In this document: positions 36,152 to 48,467 of the stretch, in pieces
Layout: each line of letters opens with the position of its first letter
How positions within the stretch are numbered: position 1 is the first letter of the stretch
Assembly: GCA_022495005.1 (NCBI GenBank)
Contig: JAGYXB010001798.1
Coordinates: forward strand, 1-64,000
Direction of reading: 5' to 3'
Source of the DNA: Rhyacophila brunnea
Taxonomy: Eukaryota > Arthropoda > Insecta > Trichoptera > Rhyacophilidae
Length of the DNA stretch: 64,000 nucleotides
The notes under the pieces: generated by a model
The model's database searches: none
The model's input: only the letters and a program-made list of their open reading frames with translations
Told to the model about the DNA's origin: nothing
Made by a program: the position numbers and the translations under genes

Positions 36152-37410
36152 TTAATTATAATAGGTTGGTATTGTTTATACCTACATATATCGTCGGTGT
36201 TTTGTAAAAATGGCGAATCAACCAAAATGCTACTTTACAGGAGGAGGGTTTTTAACTTTTGACATTTATTTGTTTTTTACCTGTAGACAGTGGCGGCCGG
36301 TGATAATAAAATTAGGGAGTGCAAATAAAGACATGCATTTTTCTTTTCGTGGTATTGAAAAAAAATCTGCAATAGCCTTCGTGGTGGAGGTAGGCGTATG
36401 CTAAACGACGCTTACATTCACGAACAGCATTTATTTGTTGTCAAAGTTACAAAGTTCAAGTCTCTGGTATGATAAGTATGCAAAAGGCAATAGGTACACA
36501 CATTTTTAGATTTTTATTGTACCTAATTACACTTCATATGTGCTGACATAGTTACCATGTTTGTCACTCGTAACTTCCATAAATCGTAACTGATGTAAGT
36601 ATTTTAGACGTGTGTCATTGAGAAAAAGCCGTAAAATCTTCATTTGTCATCCCACATCATTCTCATATGCGCGTTGTATCATTTTTATAAATACTGGGCA
36701 TGGATCATTAATTTTCCAACGGGATATCACTTATATTAAAAATTTGCCACTTTTGTACACACCTCCACTCCAAAATTGCACTCCAAATGGGACTGATTTG
36801 AAAGACATTCAACATCAAAAATAATAGTAAGTATAAGTAGGTATATTGTATGTATTATGTTACCGACTTACTTTTCTGTAGATTTATTTATATTAAAATT
36901 ATTTAGTGTTTAATTTTGAAATGTAAAATAATTATAAAATCGTATTTGTATGGTGAGATGGCTGTACCTAACTTAATTATCACAATATTACTCTAATCGA
37001 TATGTTGATTGATTCAATATTATTAATATGGCACATCAAACAACAGAGCATTTACCTCATAACGTCATAACGTATGAAATAATAATATACCTGGTATTTT
37101 TAAATACTGCGCGGGAACCTTTTACCTACTTCATACGTACGTACAATAATATTATTAGAAACGCGCTAGTAAATCGCGACATCTATCAGTTATACTTGAA
37201 GCACTAGGAGGGAGAACATTGCTCAAAGCAAGGTAAAAATTGTACGTTCAGTGAGGTTACATTTCGGCAGCATGCAAAAAAATCGTCTACGGTCGGGCAC
37301 TCGGGCAGTACAGGTCGTCTTTCGAACATTCAACAAATACTATGAAAGACATACATGTATACACATCTCCAGCTCAGCGGCTGGTTAAAAATACGCCAGA
37401 AATACTTAGG

Positions 37411-38475
37411 CTGCGCGCACACGGCAAAGCGAAGTTTCGGATTCATCCGCCAAACGTCGTTTTCGGGTCGAATGCGTTTTGTTTGCGTTTCGTTTGCGTT
37501 TCGTTTACGGCGATATATCGACGATGCTGTCCAAACATCTGGACAGAGAAAACACAGTTTTCAAGGAGATTCATAAACGCCTTTTTTTGAAACTGCACCC
37601 TGCTGCGAGAGTATTTATCTCTCATTACAGTGGTGTACAAGGGTAAATAAACCAATATAAAATCAGTACATAATATTGCATTATACCTACATTTATTTTC
37701 CCACTATTGCTTCTTTTGGAGCTGGACTGTTTTATATCGAAAGCGTTTTGAAAATTACCTATTATTGTGCCTATTATGTATCATCATAAACTTTGTCTGA
37801 TCAATACTATCGACCGAGGGTACTTGATGGAGTTTGAATTTAAATTCTAATTGATTTAAGTTTTGTACTATTATTATTTATTAATACAATAAAAAAAAGA
37901 TTATAAGTTAATACACGAAGAAAGGGTAAAAACCTTATTACCTAGATACTCACTAAGTAAAGGATGAAGTATAAAAACATAATATTGTGAATAATTTGAA
38001 TACTTGCATTGTTTCTAAAAACTTGTTGTAAATACTATTAATACATTCGGTAGGTAAGCAGTTTTACAAAATAAAATAAAAAGTTTTGACACAGCACAGC
38101 TATGAGAAGAAGTATTTCATCAGAAGAAAGGCTCGCCATAACTAGAAGGTAAACTAAACTAAACTAAAAAATATACATATACCTATACAAGTACATAGGC
38201 ACATACCTATCAATAGTAGTAGGTAGGTATTCATTATTCTCACTACAATATATTATTATTGGTACCCGTTTACATTTTAGTGTATATATATATAGATCAT
38301 CTAGATGAACAGATTTTAAGGGAGATATTTCAAATGTTTATTTATAATATGTGACAAAACAGAACACCCGGAAAAAACCTGGCTGTTCTGTTTTATCATG
38401 TTCTGTATTGTTGTTGTTTTGTTTTGTCATGTTCTGTTTTGTCATGTTCTATTTTGTCATGTTCTGTTTTGTCAT
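37411..38475 (-). repeat. Palindromic element, unit A
   Basis: It starts CTGCGCGCACACGGCAAAGC and runs to the 15-base repeat loop. It is present in reverse complement, nearly base for base, as unit C (41216-42265), and from about 37505 to 38340 as unit B (38491-40619, minus its mariner). No real coding sequence: the frames at 37342-37655 are arm sequence. Confidence 0.85.
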
Positions 38476-38480
38476 GTCCT
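38386..38480 (+). repeat. 15-base tandem repeat TTCTGTTTTGTCATG in the loop
   Basis: About five to six imperfect units lie between units A and B, and again inverted at about 41218-41340 in unit C. The open frames with FCFVMFCFVMF-like translation (38351-38662 and 41154-41351) are products of this repeat. Confidence 0.85.
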
Positions 38481-38784
38481 GTTTGCCTGCATTTGAAATA
38501 TCTCCATTAAAATCTGTTCATCTAGATGATCTATATATATATACACTAAAATGTAAACGGGTACCAATAATAATATATTGTAGTGAGAATAATGAATACC
38601 TACCTACTACTATTGATAGGTATGTGCCTATGTACTTGTATAGGTATATATATATTTTTTAGTTTAGTTTAGTTTACCTTTTAGTTATGGCGAGCCTTTC
38701 TTCTGATGAAATACTTCTTCTCATAGCTGTGCTGTGTCAAAACTTTTTATTTTATTTTGTAAAACTGCTTACCTACCGAATGTA

Positions 38785-40079
38785 CGAGGGTGGGTCAATA
38801 ATTCCTTAGAAAAAAGCACAGTTTTTATTTTTGTATTTTTTTTTTATTTCTCAACATAATCTCCTTGGAGCTCAATACACTTGGTTAGACGTTTCTCAAT
38901 TTTTTTTAAACCGTCAGAAAAATAAGTTTTCGGAAGGTCCTCAAAATAAGCATTTGTCCGATCGATGACTTCTTCATTTGAAAAAAAACGTTGTCCACTT
39001 AGCCATTTTTTTAAGTTTGGGAAAAGGAAAAGTCACTGGGGGCTAAATCTGGCGAATACGGTGGGTGGTCGACCAATTCGAACTTCAATTCTTCAATTTT
39101 AGCCATTGATCGTAAACATGTGTGAACACGGGCATTGTCCTGATGAAAGAGGATTTTTTTCCTGTTTAAATGAGGCCGTTTTTCTTCAATTTTGTTTTTT
39201 AGCTGGTCCAATAAAGATGCATAATAATCCCCTGTTATTGTTTTTCCTTTTTCCAAATAGTCAACGAAAATAATTTCACGTGCATCCCAAAATACAGTAG
39301 CCATAACCTTACCAGCTGATTTTACGGTTTTGCCTTCTTTGGACATGGTTTGCCTTCGCAATCCACTGCTTTGACTGTTCTTTCGTCTCGGGAGTATAGT
39401 CGTGTATCCATGTTTCATCTACAGTCACAAAGCGACGAAAAAATTCATCCGGATTGCGTTGCATGAGCGACAACAGGGCTTTAGAGGCCACCACCCTATT
39501 GCGTTTATTGTCGACTGTGAGAAAACGCGGCACCCATCTTGCAGAAATATTTTCCATGCCCAATTTGTCATGTAAAATAGAAATGACGCTACTTTTTGAG
39601 ATCCCTGTAACCTCAATTATCTCACTCAACTTTAATCTTCGGTCACTTAACACCATATCGTGGATTTTATTGATCATTTCTGGTGTAGTCACCTCTACAG
39701 GACGTCCTGAGCGTGGTTCATCCTTTGTTGATGTACGACCACGTTTAAATTCATTTAACCAGTTATAAATAGTTGCGAGTGAAGGAGCAGATATGCCGTG
39801 AACTAAATCCAACTCATTTTTTATTTCCTTTGCTGTTAACCCTTTTATATTAAAATGTTTAATAACAGCTCTAAACTCAATTTTCTCCATTTTCCATTTT
39901 TCCATTTTCCACAAGCAAATTTTTTTTTTAAATGTACGAGAAACACACAACAACCCGACCAATCTGATTGAAACTTCGCAGCATACTGAATCGGTAGTGC
40001 CGCTGCATGAAAACAAACCGCTTACAGTACTAGTCGCGCCACTTGTCGGCTTTTCTAAGGATTTATTGACCCACCCTCG
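38785..40079 (-). mobile_element. mariner transposon, 1295 bases
   Basis: The ends are near-perfect inverted repeats (CGAGGGTGGGTCAATAA, then TCCTTAGAAAA) flanked by the target TA (38783-38784 and 40080-40081). The uninterrupted site GAATGTATTAATAG is present in unit C near 41657-41670 and, inverted, in unit A near 38037-38050. It carries one transposase gene on the minus strand. Length and ends are normal for a complete mariner. Confidence 0.97.
38844..39890 (-). pseudogene. mariner transposase, two frameshifts
   Basis: The start ATG is at 39890 (MEKIEFRAVIKHFNIKG), chosen over upstream in-frame ATGs because it fits the family. It has the N-terminal helix-turn-helix region, the catalytic VDETWIH (first Asp), HQDNARVHT (second Asp) and YSPDLAPSD (third Asp). 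Exactly 34 residues separate the last two, giving the D,D34D signature of mariner. A frameshift near 39355 (after TKEQSKQW) and another right after APSD break the frame. The C-terminal end (FSNEEVIDRTNAYFEDLP to VEK and TAA at 38844) is still readable. Cut-and-paste transposase at TA sites, now inactive. Confidence 0.93.
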
Positions 40080-40619
40080 TATTAATAGTATTTACAACAA
40101 GTTTTTAGAAACAATGCAAGTATTCAAATTATTCACAATATTATGTTTTTATACTTCATCCTTTACTTAGTGGGTATCTAGGTAATAAGGTTTTTACCCT
40201 TTCTTCGTGTATTAACTTATAATCTTTTTTTATTGTATTAATAAATAATAATAGTACAAAACTTAAATCAATTAGAATTTAAATTCAAACTCCATCAAGT
40301 ACCCTCGGTCGATAGTATTGATCAGACAAAGTTTATGATGATACATAATAGGCACAATAATAGGTAATTTTCAAAACGCTATCGATATAAAACAGTCCAG
40401 CTCCAAAAGAAGCAATAGTGGGAAAATAAATGTAGGTATAATGCAATATTATGTACTGATTTTATATTGATTTATTTACCCTTGTACACCACTGTAATGA
40501 GAGATAAATACTCTCGCAGCAGGGTGCAGTTTCAAAAAAGGCGTTTATGAATCTCCTTGAAAACTGTGTTTTCTCTGTCCAGATGTTTGGACAGCATCGT
40601 CGATATATCGCCGTAAACA

Positions 40620-41215
40620 TAATAATAATATACAATAGGTATAATAATATAATACATTGTTCTAACAAATTATATACAAAACATCTATAAAATATTTTAA
40701 TTAAATTATATCTGTTTTTTTCCCCATTGCATAAACGCCACTGTGAAATTCTTGATGACACTAATTATTAAGAAAGAAAGATTTTTTCAAATTTTTCGGA
40801 CTAAAGTAATAAATTATGTCATACAATATGTGCCTTATTGTGTTCTGCAAACTGATAGTAGTAGTCTTTGTTTTCACCCCTAGTGTTATTATGGAAGAAT
40901 TTATTTATTGCACTATCCGAAGAATTAAAAAAAAACCTTTTTTTGTCTCAGAGGCCAGTGGCGAACTAAGATGTAAACATTACCTACATATTATTAAGTA
41001 TTTCTTTTTTACCGTTTTACCTAGATATTTTCATAGTGTAGAAATTATTTCAAATGACTTTCATGCGGATTTTTGTTAGCTATATGCAAATGCAGACATA
41101 GTCCAAATAAGCATTAAGCATTCAAGTGAATCTTTCTGGTTGCAAACAATTCATCATGATTGGGTTTTATTTTTACACTGCCCAGACACGTGGTATGACT
41201 TAGATGGTAACCGGA
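40620..41215. other. Spacer between palindromic units B and C
   Basis: AT-rich DNA not matching units A to C. The open frame at 40816-41079 shows no recognisable motif, and part of it reads GGCCAGTGGCGAACTAAG, which resembles a hAT end. No gene is supported. Confidence 0.4.
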
Positions 41216-42265
41216 CAAAACAGGACATGACAAAACAGAACATGACAAAATAGAACATGACAAAACAGAACATGACAAAACAAAACAATAACAATACAGA
41301 ACATGATAAAACAGAACAGCCAGGTTTTTTCCGGGTGTTCTGTTTTGTCACATATTATAAATAAACATTTGAAATATCTCCCTTAAAATCTGTTCATCTA
41401 GATGATCTATATATATATACACTAAAATGTAAACGGGTACCAATAATAATATATTGTAGTGAGAATAATGAATACCTACCTACTACTATTGATAGGTATG
41501 TGCCTATGTACTTGTATAGGTATATGTATATTTTTTAGTTTAGTTTAGTTTACCTTCTAGTTATGGCGAGCCTTTCTTCTGATGAAATACTTCTTCTCAT
41601 AGCTGTGCTGTGTCAAAACTTTTTATTTTATTTTGTAAAACTGCTTACCTACCGAATGTATTAATAGTATTTACAACAAGTTTTTAGAAACAATGCAAGT
41701 ATACAAATTCACAATATTATGTTTTTATACTTCATCCTTTACTTAGTGGGTATCTAGGTAATAAGGTTTTTACCCTTTCTTCGTGTATTAACTTATAATC
41801 TTTTTTTTTATTGTATTAATAAATAATAATAGTACAAAACTTAAATCAATTAGAATTTAAATTCAAACTCCATCAAGTACCCTCGGTCGATAGTATTGAT
41901 CAGACAAAGTTTATGATGATACATAATAGGCACAATAATAGGTAATTTTCAAAACGCTATCGATATAAAACAGTCCAGCTCCAAAAGAAGCAATAGTGGG
42001 AAAATAAATGTAGGTATAATGCAATATTATGTACTGATTTTATGTTGATTTATTTACCCTTGTACACCACTGTAATGAGAGATAAATACTCTCGCAGCAG
42101 GGTGCAGTTTCAAAAAAGGCGTTTATGAATCTCCTTGAAAACTGTGTTTTCTCTGTCCAGATGTTTGGACAGCATCGTCGATATATCGCCGTAAACGAAA
42201 CGCATTCGACCCGAAAACGACGTTTGGCGGATGAATCCGAAACTTCGCTTTGCCGTGTGCGCGCA
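41216..42265 (+). repeat. Palindromic element, unit C (no mariner)
   Basis: Full reverse complement of unit A, including the 15-base repeat loop (41218-41340) and the outer end GCCGTGTGCGCGCAG. It retains the empty mariner target site, so it predates or escaped that insertion. Confidence 0.85.
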
Positions 42266-43701
42266 GACGTGGATGCGCTTAGCGGACGGGCGACAAATTA
42301 AAGATATTTTACAATAATTAATTATTACAATAAATGTAGTTATTTGAATACGTACATATTATTAAATAATAATTTGGGAGATCAGTGCACATTTGCTCCT
42401 ATACAAGAGCCGTCCCTGCCTGTAGATGATTATAAATAATTAACAAGTTTATAATAAAGCTTAGAAAGAATACTGTCATTATAATAGGTATTATTATATA
42501 ATATTTTAAATGGCCTAAAATGTCACATTTACTTTTTATTTCGTAATTTTAATTAATTTAATTTTAGTCGATTATCGTTTTTAAGTACTTTCCTGTGAAG
42601 ATAAAAATTCGCCGTTTTTACACAACAAAGCTAGTGGGGTACATATTGTATTTTCATCAAAAACTCGATTTCGCCAAAATGGTTGATTCGCCCTTTTTAC
42701 AAAACAACGACGATATATATATATATATATTTATATAATATATAAAGCACTCGATAATTTTCCGTATATTGTTATCTAACTTTGTGTGTATTTTATCAAA
42801 TATACCTAAGTGTATCTGATGTTTTGTTATATTGCCTACCTAGCTCAGTGGGTCTATTCTATACACAAGGCAGCTATCGGCGGCTATCGACGGTAATTTA
42901 TCATATTAATGTATTGGAGTCGGTTAATTGTTACAATAAATAAACCGTCTAAACTGTCAAAACTGTATATATCGCTCTAAAAGCTAATGATGTACCTACC
43001 TATATTTAATTTATTAGTATTTTTCATTGTCAATTCTTGTCTTCCTACAAAGCTTAGGTTAAGCTTAGCTCCCAAAGATACCCAAATTCATTTGTTTTAC
43101 CTTTACATGGCACGCGAGCCCTAATGTACATAAAGTGCAAAACCCATACTCCACAAAATCCACAAGGCCTGCTGAAGGTTGTGAAAGGTGAAGAAAACTA
43201 ACACATTGTTTGGCAGTAGAGTTGCCACTTCATAACTTTGCACTCCGACTCTAGGATGACAATGACGTAAATTAGGTATTATTATAGTTGCTGCCAAAAG
43301 TCGGTAAGTCGGTAATTTAGGTATTTAGAGGCAACAACAGTGTGTATATATATAAATATGTAGAAAAAAATTCAAGGTCATCCGATATAGAACATGCACA
43401 CAAATCACAAAGAAAATAGCATCATGCCTGATTTTAGAGGGTAAGTCAAACTTTCAAATTGAAATTATTCCATAACATGATATCGAGATTTACCAACTTT
43501 TGACAAGAACCCACGATATTCTAAAAATAGTTTTTTTTCTTCTTCTTCTATATTTATTTATTTATTACTAAATTATTATATTAATACAAATGAATATCAT
43601 TTGATCTAATTTTATGCGAGGTAATCAAGCAAAGCGGTGTATCAGTGTATTAAGGTGCAAAAATTTTCAGAGTTATTAAGTATAATATACTCCGTATACA
43701 G

Positions 43702-43965
43702 CACTGGCGAAGAGTGGAGGTAGGCTGTTAATATCTGATATAAAAAGTGCATACTGAACTTTGTCAGTCAAACGTATTTGTTTTCATTGAATTAATACTA
43801 CAATGTGGAGAAAGTGTTTAAAACTAAAAAGAAATTTTTAAAACTAACCTACACTATCTGCATAGTGTAGTTTTAGCTCGATGAAAAAATTACGTATGAC
43901 TGAAAATGTTTAGTGTTCACTATTTATGTCGGATCTTAACAGCCTACCTCTACCCTTCGCCACTG
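43702..43965 (-). mobile_element. Y-type hAT element, internally deleted
   Basis: Same ends and same flanking 8-base pair (GTATACAG and GTATGCAG) as the arm 1 copy, but 264 instead of 574 bases because the middle is missing. The left flank keeps the single GTATAC that is the empty site of the MITE found in arm 1. Confidence 0.78.
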
Positions 43966-44639
43966 GTATGCAGTATACTCTATTTATTCTAAAATTATCA
44001 TGATCCTCGCCCATGAGGGTGATGACGAGAAGGTGATTGAAGAATAAGAAGGTACACCACCAGATCTGCTTTAATTCGGATCATATAAACGTAAGCATTG
44101 GAGCTTTATTATTATTTTAAGGCTATGACCACTTGTCGACAGGATCAAGAGAGCGGAGGACCGGACAGAGTGGAGTCTGTTTAATGAGGCTAAGTTCCAC
44201 CTCAGGTTGCAGTGTCATATAAGAAGAAGAAAGTCATTATCCCAGACCATCGAATGTTAAAAAAACAAGATAGCAGTTTGAGAATAATAAAATACATACT
44301 TAACACTGAACACACTAAAAGTAAACCTATTGTGCCATGACGTATCTCAAATTTTGACATATCATTATAAATCAATAATTCCTAATAAAAATGAGTGTTT
44401 ACATATATATTTACTCAAAGCCTCTTTTTTACATATAGGTACATAAATATGTAGGTAATAATCAACATATTAATACTTACATAATTAACTTATTGATCAT
44501 GTACATAACGTGGGTTCTCAACATTTGTATTTTTATCATTGGCGCAGACTATACACAATATGCAAAATTTCAATATTAAACTGGAGATCAACGACATGGA
44601 GGCATTGCACTCTAATTGCAATGTAGATTGAATTAATTT

Positions 44640-45075
44640 TTACATCGTTTTTCTTAGCTCGTATTCTTATTTGTCCGTGGCTCTTTGTCCGGTATAAATC
44701 TTGCAATCGATTTTCAAGTAACTTCCCGACTAGCTAGACATTTAAATTTTTTAGAATATGTCAGAAAACGATGCCAATACATTGTTTTAACACTTTTAGC
44801 CATCTTTAAGTAGAATTGAATTCATTTTAAGTTAATTCTGTTTTGTATGAAAAGTTATTTCGACACCATTATTGGTCCTAGCAACTAAATTATTAATATA
44901 TACGTGCGTTACTATGGAAATCAATATGACATGTCAAGATGACATTTCAGTATTTTTTCTATCAAGTACAAATTTTTTTGATCGTTTAAGCTAGTCAAGT
45001 CAAGTTTATATGATTCAACAGAAAATTTAAAAACATTGTATATAAAAGGTTATTTTTATCTTGTAATTATTCAAC
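44640..45075 (-). repeat. Dispersed repeat X, arm 2 copy
   Basis: Reverse-complement partner of the copy at 4437-4925, retained in the duplication. Small indels distinguish the two. Confidence 0.8.
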
Positions 45076-45526
45076 TTAATGCCGACTGGATCATCCAATC
45101 ATTAACTACCTCCAACTGGTCACTCCTATCGACCAAATAGCATCATGTCCATTGGATCAATTCCTAATAATATGTATAACGGAATTCCATCCGAAAAAAT
45201 TCAGACAAATAAATTACTTGTCATTATAATTGCATGATACTGTTCAGGACTGAAGCCTACAAAATGGTCAAAGGACGACGAATAATTTCATAAATATTTC
45301 ACAAATACACTAGCTGTGGGGATGGTTGACATTAATTATTAATTGTATAAGTATGTCTACGAATGCATAATAATTTTTAGTACGTCTGTCAAATCAAATT
45401 AGTAAGTAAGTATCAGTCATGTGATTCCGCCTGAGTGCATGCTCTTAAATAAATAATTGTAATATTTTAATAATATCGAGTTTTTACCACTGTTAGATAT
45501 CTATTTTTTACATTATTTATATATTA

Positions 45527-46855
45527 CTAGCTGAAGTATCCGGCTTCGCACAGGGTCGCTTCGTGGTTATATTTATCTTAGATATTTAAAAAATTATAAG
45601 AGGTAATTTTTTTTAAATATTTAAATATATGTGTAATACAATATGGCAATATGAAAATAATTCTTTTAGGAGTAAAGGTCAAACAAAAGACCACTAAATT
45701 AAAATCGAATCCAAAATATGCAAACGTTATTAGTGTTATTAATATGTAGTAAAAAAAATCAAAATTCGATGGAACAAACAAACTTTGTATGTTATATAAT
45801 ACTAATTTACAAACCTTTGCAGGTGTGCGCACAACAACTGACAAAAGTTTCATTGCAATCGGATGAATGGTATAGGAACGCAAACGAATAGAAAAAGAAG
45901 AAGATTGTAGTACTAACTCAGAAACCTTCGTGGGCGTGCGCACAACATCTGGTCAAAAGTTTCATCGCAATCGGATGAATGGTATAGGAACGCATACGAA
46001 TAGAAGAAGAAGATTATTTTTTAATTCTTCGTGGGTATGCGCACGACAACTCACCAAAGTTTCATTGCGAATAGAAGAAGAATAAGAAGATGGTTGTACT
46101 AATTCAGAAACCTTCGAGGGCGTTGGCACAATTACTGACGAAAGTTTTATTGCAATCGGATGAATGGAATAGGAACGCATACGAATCGAAGCCAGGGCTC
46201 GAAATGGACCAGAGCGCACCGGAGCGCCGCTCCGGTTCGTGAAATCGGTAAAATTATACCTGTCTCGTGGAAAAAATATTTTGACTGTCTGAGCTAGATA
46301 GGTTAAAAAACAAATACACTTGTTTAAAAAAAAATCACATAAAATTTGATAACTATGTTAATATCTTCAGAAAATTGTCGAACGCTCCGGTTCGTTAATT
46401 TTTCCATTTCGAGCGGTGATCGAAGCATATATAATAAGAAAAGAAGATGGTTGTACTAATTCAGAAACCTTTGCGGGTGTTACCACAACAACTGACGAAG
46501 GTTTCTTCGGAATCGGATGAATGGTATAGGAACCATACGAATAAAAGAAGATATAATGAAGGAGAAGATGGTTTTTCTTATTTAGAAACACTTGCGGGTG
46601 TGCATAAAACCACTTACCCAAATTTCATCGTAATCGGATGAATGTTATAGGAACGCATACGGACAGACAGAAAGACAGGCGTACAGACAGACAGACAGAC
46701 ATTCATTTTTATATATTAGATAATATAGCCTATACTCTTTGCGCAAGTGCAAGCAATAAGTTCACAAAATTTTATCGCAATCGCATGAACGGTATGGCAG
46801 CGCATAAAATACGAACAAACAAACAAACAAATATTGATTTTTATATATTAGATAA
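45527..46855. mobile_element. Retroposon with ~110-base tandem units, arm 2 only
   Basis: It starts CTAGCTGAAGTATCCGGC and ends in a GACA-rich stretch and TTTTATATATTAGAT. Inside are about seven units of roughly 110 bases, each with the core TTTCATTGCAATCGGATGAA then GGTATAGGAACGCATACGAA. Duplication arm 1 lacks it: at about 3990-4010 the flanks are joined. The start and end resemble widespread invertebrate retroposon tails, but I cannot name the family. The frames at 45578-46621 follow the tandem units and are not genes. Confidence 0.7.
46193..46418. mobile_element. W-type hAT MITE, complete, target duplication ATCGAAGC
   Basis: The ends are CAGGGCTCGAAATGGA and, read inward from the right, CACCGCTCGAAATGGA. 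ATCGAAGC is exactly duplicated (46185-46192 and 46419-46426). It is 226 bases, non-coding, and inserted within a unit of the tandem retroposon. Partial relatives are at 13801, 32779 and 49372. Confidence 0.92.
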
Positions 46856-48467
46856 TTATTATACTCTACGTAAGTGGTGTAAAACCTGTGGTCCTCCATG
46901 CTATTTATTGCGGCCCACCAAAATGTAATAATATTTTTAAACTTTTCTTATAGAGGAAAGTGACGTTTTAGGAAAACCTATAATTTGATACATTTTACTG
47001 ATAACATCAATTTTTAAATAATCAATACGCACATAGTAACCTTAAAAATATTATTTTAGATAAAAATTAACTTAAGCTCAGTTTACCCAACTCTACAACC
47101 GGGGTATTATTTGTATCCCACTTTGTGAGTCGCGTCGCCGTAGTAAAGTTAGTGAGGCCATTCAGTATTCATCAATTCAGCCATCAACATCTATCCGCAC
47201 ATAGAGATAGTAAACCTGTCGATTTTGAACTACCTGTATAAAAAATACTAAGTATAGAAACTTGTTCCAAAATACTTACTGTTATTTGGAATACTATATA
47301 GAGCGTTTGGCGTGCGTATGCGACAAAAGTTTCATACTCAACTGAAACTAAAACCAACTCCATATTAGTATTAGACATACGTATCGGCTCAGGGAACTCA
47401 GACCATGAATCGGCTTCAATAGAATCACTAAAAATACACTGAGCTTGTCAAAAAGTCTCATTTAATATAAAATTTTAAACACATTTTAAACTTATGAGTT
47501 GTTTTCCTGTTAGGTTACAATATTCTTGTTAACAAAAATGAATAAGTGATTTTTTTTAAATTTTAAATATCTTTTGAGCGGTCATATAACAAGCCTTAGC
47601 CAGTGCGTCGACTCACCACTGTGCTGCGACACAAAATTTATGACCTATTATTCATACATTCGAACGCAATAGACTAATAAATTAAAATATACCTATATTC
47701 AAGTGCTATCTCGTTCGCGTGGATTAAATGTCAATAGCGTTAAAAGTCTACAAATTGGCGAGTACACAGAACAGCGACTCGCGATGATATCGTCACAAGT
47801 TTTTTGGAATAAGTTTATTGGGCCACACATACTGAGTATGGATAGTTTCATCCGAAACCTGAGTACACAAACTGTTGTCAGTATTTCCAACTCACCTCTA
47901 CTGCACAGACACGTCATTCCTTTGTGAATTGGTCCACACTAGAGACATAGTGTGGAACATTGATAATCCATCGTATTCTAAAAACAATTTTAAGTATAGA
48001 ATCTTTGAGTAAATTGCAGATATAATATACACATAAACATACGGAACATACAGCTATGACAGTTGAGTTTTTACGTTAAAAAATCGAGGGAAAACTATTC
48101 AGTGTAGTCACAATCTAACGAAGAAATAGCTTTTGGTATACCTATATTTTTAATAATAGCATCACTACTTTTGTTGTAAACCAATCATAAACAGAATCAA
48201 CACGATCGAACCGTTACCTGTAATTACATAGTGTAATGACGAGTGCTCACGACGGCAGTCGGCGTGAATCGTGGATCTGGTTGGATCTGCGCGTCGGATG
48301 GTGTAATTAAGCCTTTATAAACGCCCACTCCGAGTACACACAATCCAAGGTTGTACTTCACTAAAATGTTGACGCGTTAATCAATAAACCTGTGGGCTGG
48401 TTAGTTATTTCCATTCAAACACGAAACGTTTCTGTACTGAGCGACACTTTCCTATTTTTCTTCTAAA

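Larger units (their letters stand above)
38491..40619 (+). repeat. Palindromic element, unit B (interrupted by mariner)
   Basis: Reverse complement of 37505-38340, split by the mariner at 38785-40079. It lacks the outermost ~94 bases of unit A. Together A and B form a hairpin with a loop of about 150 bases. Confidence 0.85.
36288..42418. mobile_element. hAT element with target duplication CCTGTAGA, carrying the nest
   Basis: The left end is CAGTGGCGGCCGG. The right end, read inward, is CAGGGACGGCTCTTG. CCTGTAGA flanks both ends exactly (36280-36287 and 42419-42426). The 6.1 kb span includes about 1.1 kb of probable element DNA on the left, the palindromic units A, B and C, and a mariner. No hAT transposase frame was recognised. 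The long span depends on both ends belonging to one insertion, which the 8-base match supports. Confidence 0.75.
36186..42722. mobile_element. Outer terminal-inverted-repeat element containing the nest
   Basis: The left end (ATATCGTCGGTGTTTTGTAA, then GGCGAATCAACCA, about 36186-36230) is matched in reverse complement at about 42672-42722. These repeats are roughly 40 bases and enclose the hAT element with its own target duplication, so they probably belong to an older element that was the hAT's target. Only about 100 bases remain on the left side and about 300 on the right. Class unknown. Confidence 0.6.

Noticed and set aside
38351..38662. Open frame with FVMFCFVMF repeats (and 41154-41351 on the minus strand)
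   Set aside because: Product of the 15-base tandem repeat in the palindrome loop, not a protein gene.
45578..46621. Three open frames on the minus strand
   Set aside because: They follow the ~110-base retroposon tandem units and the MITE. The repeated translation is a by-product.
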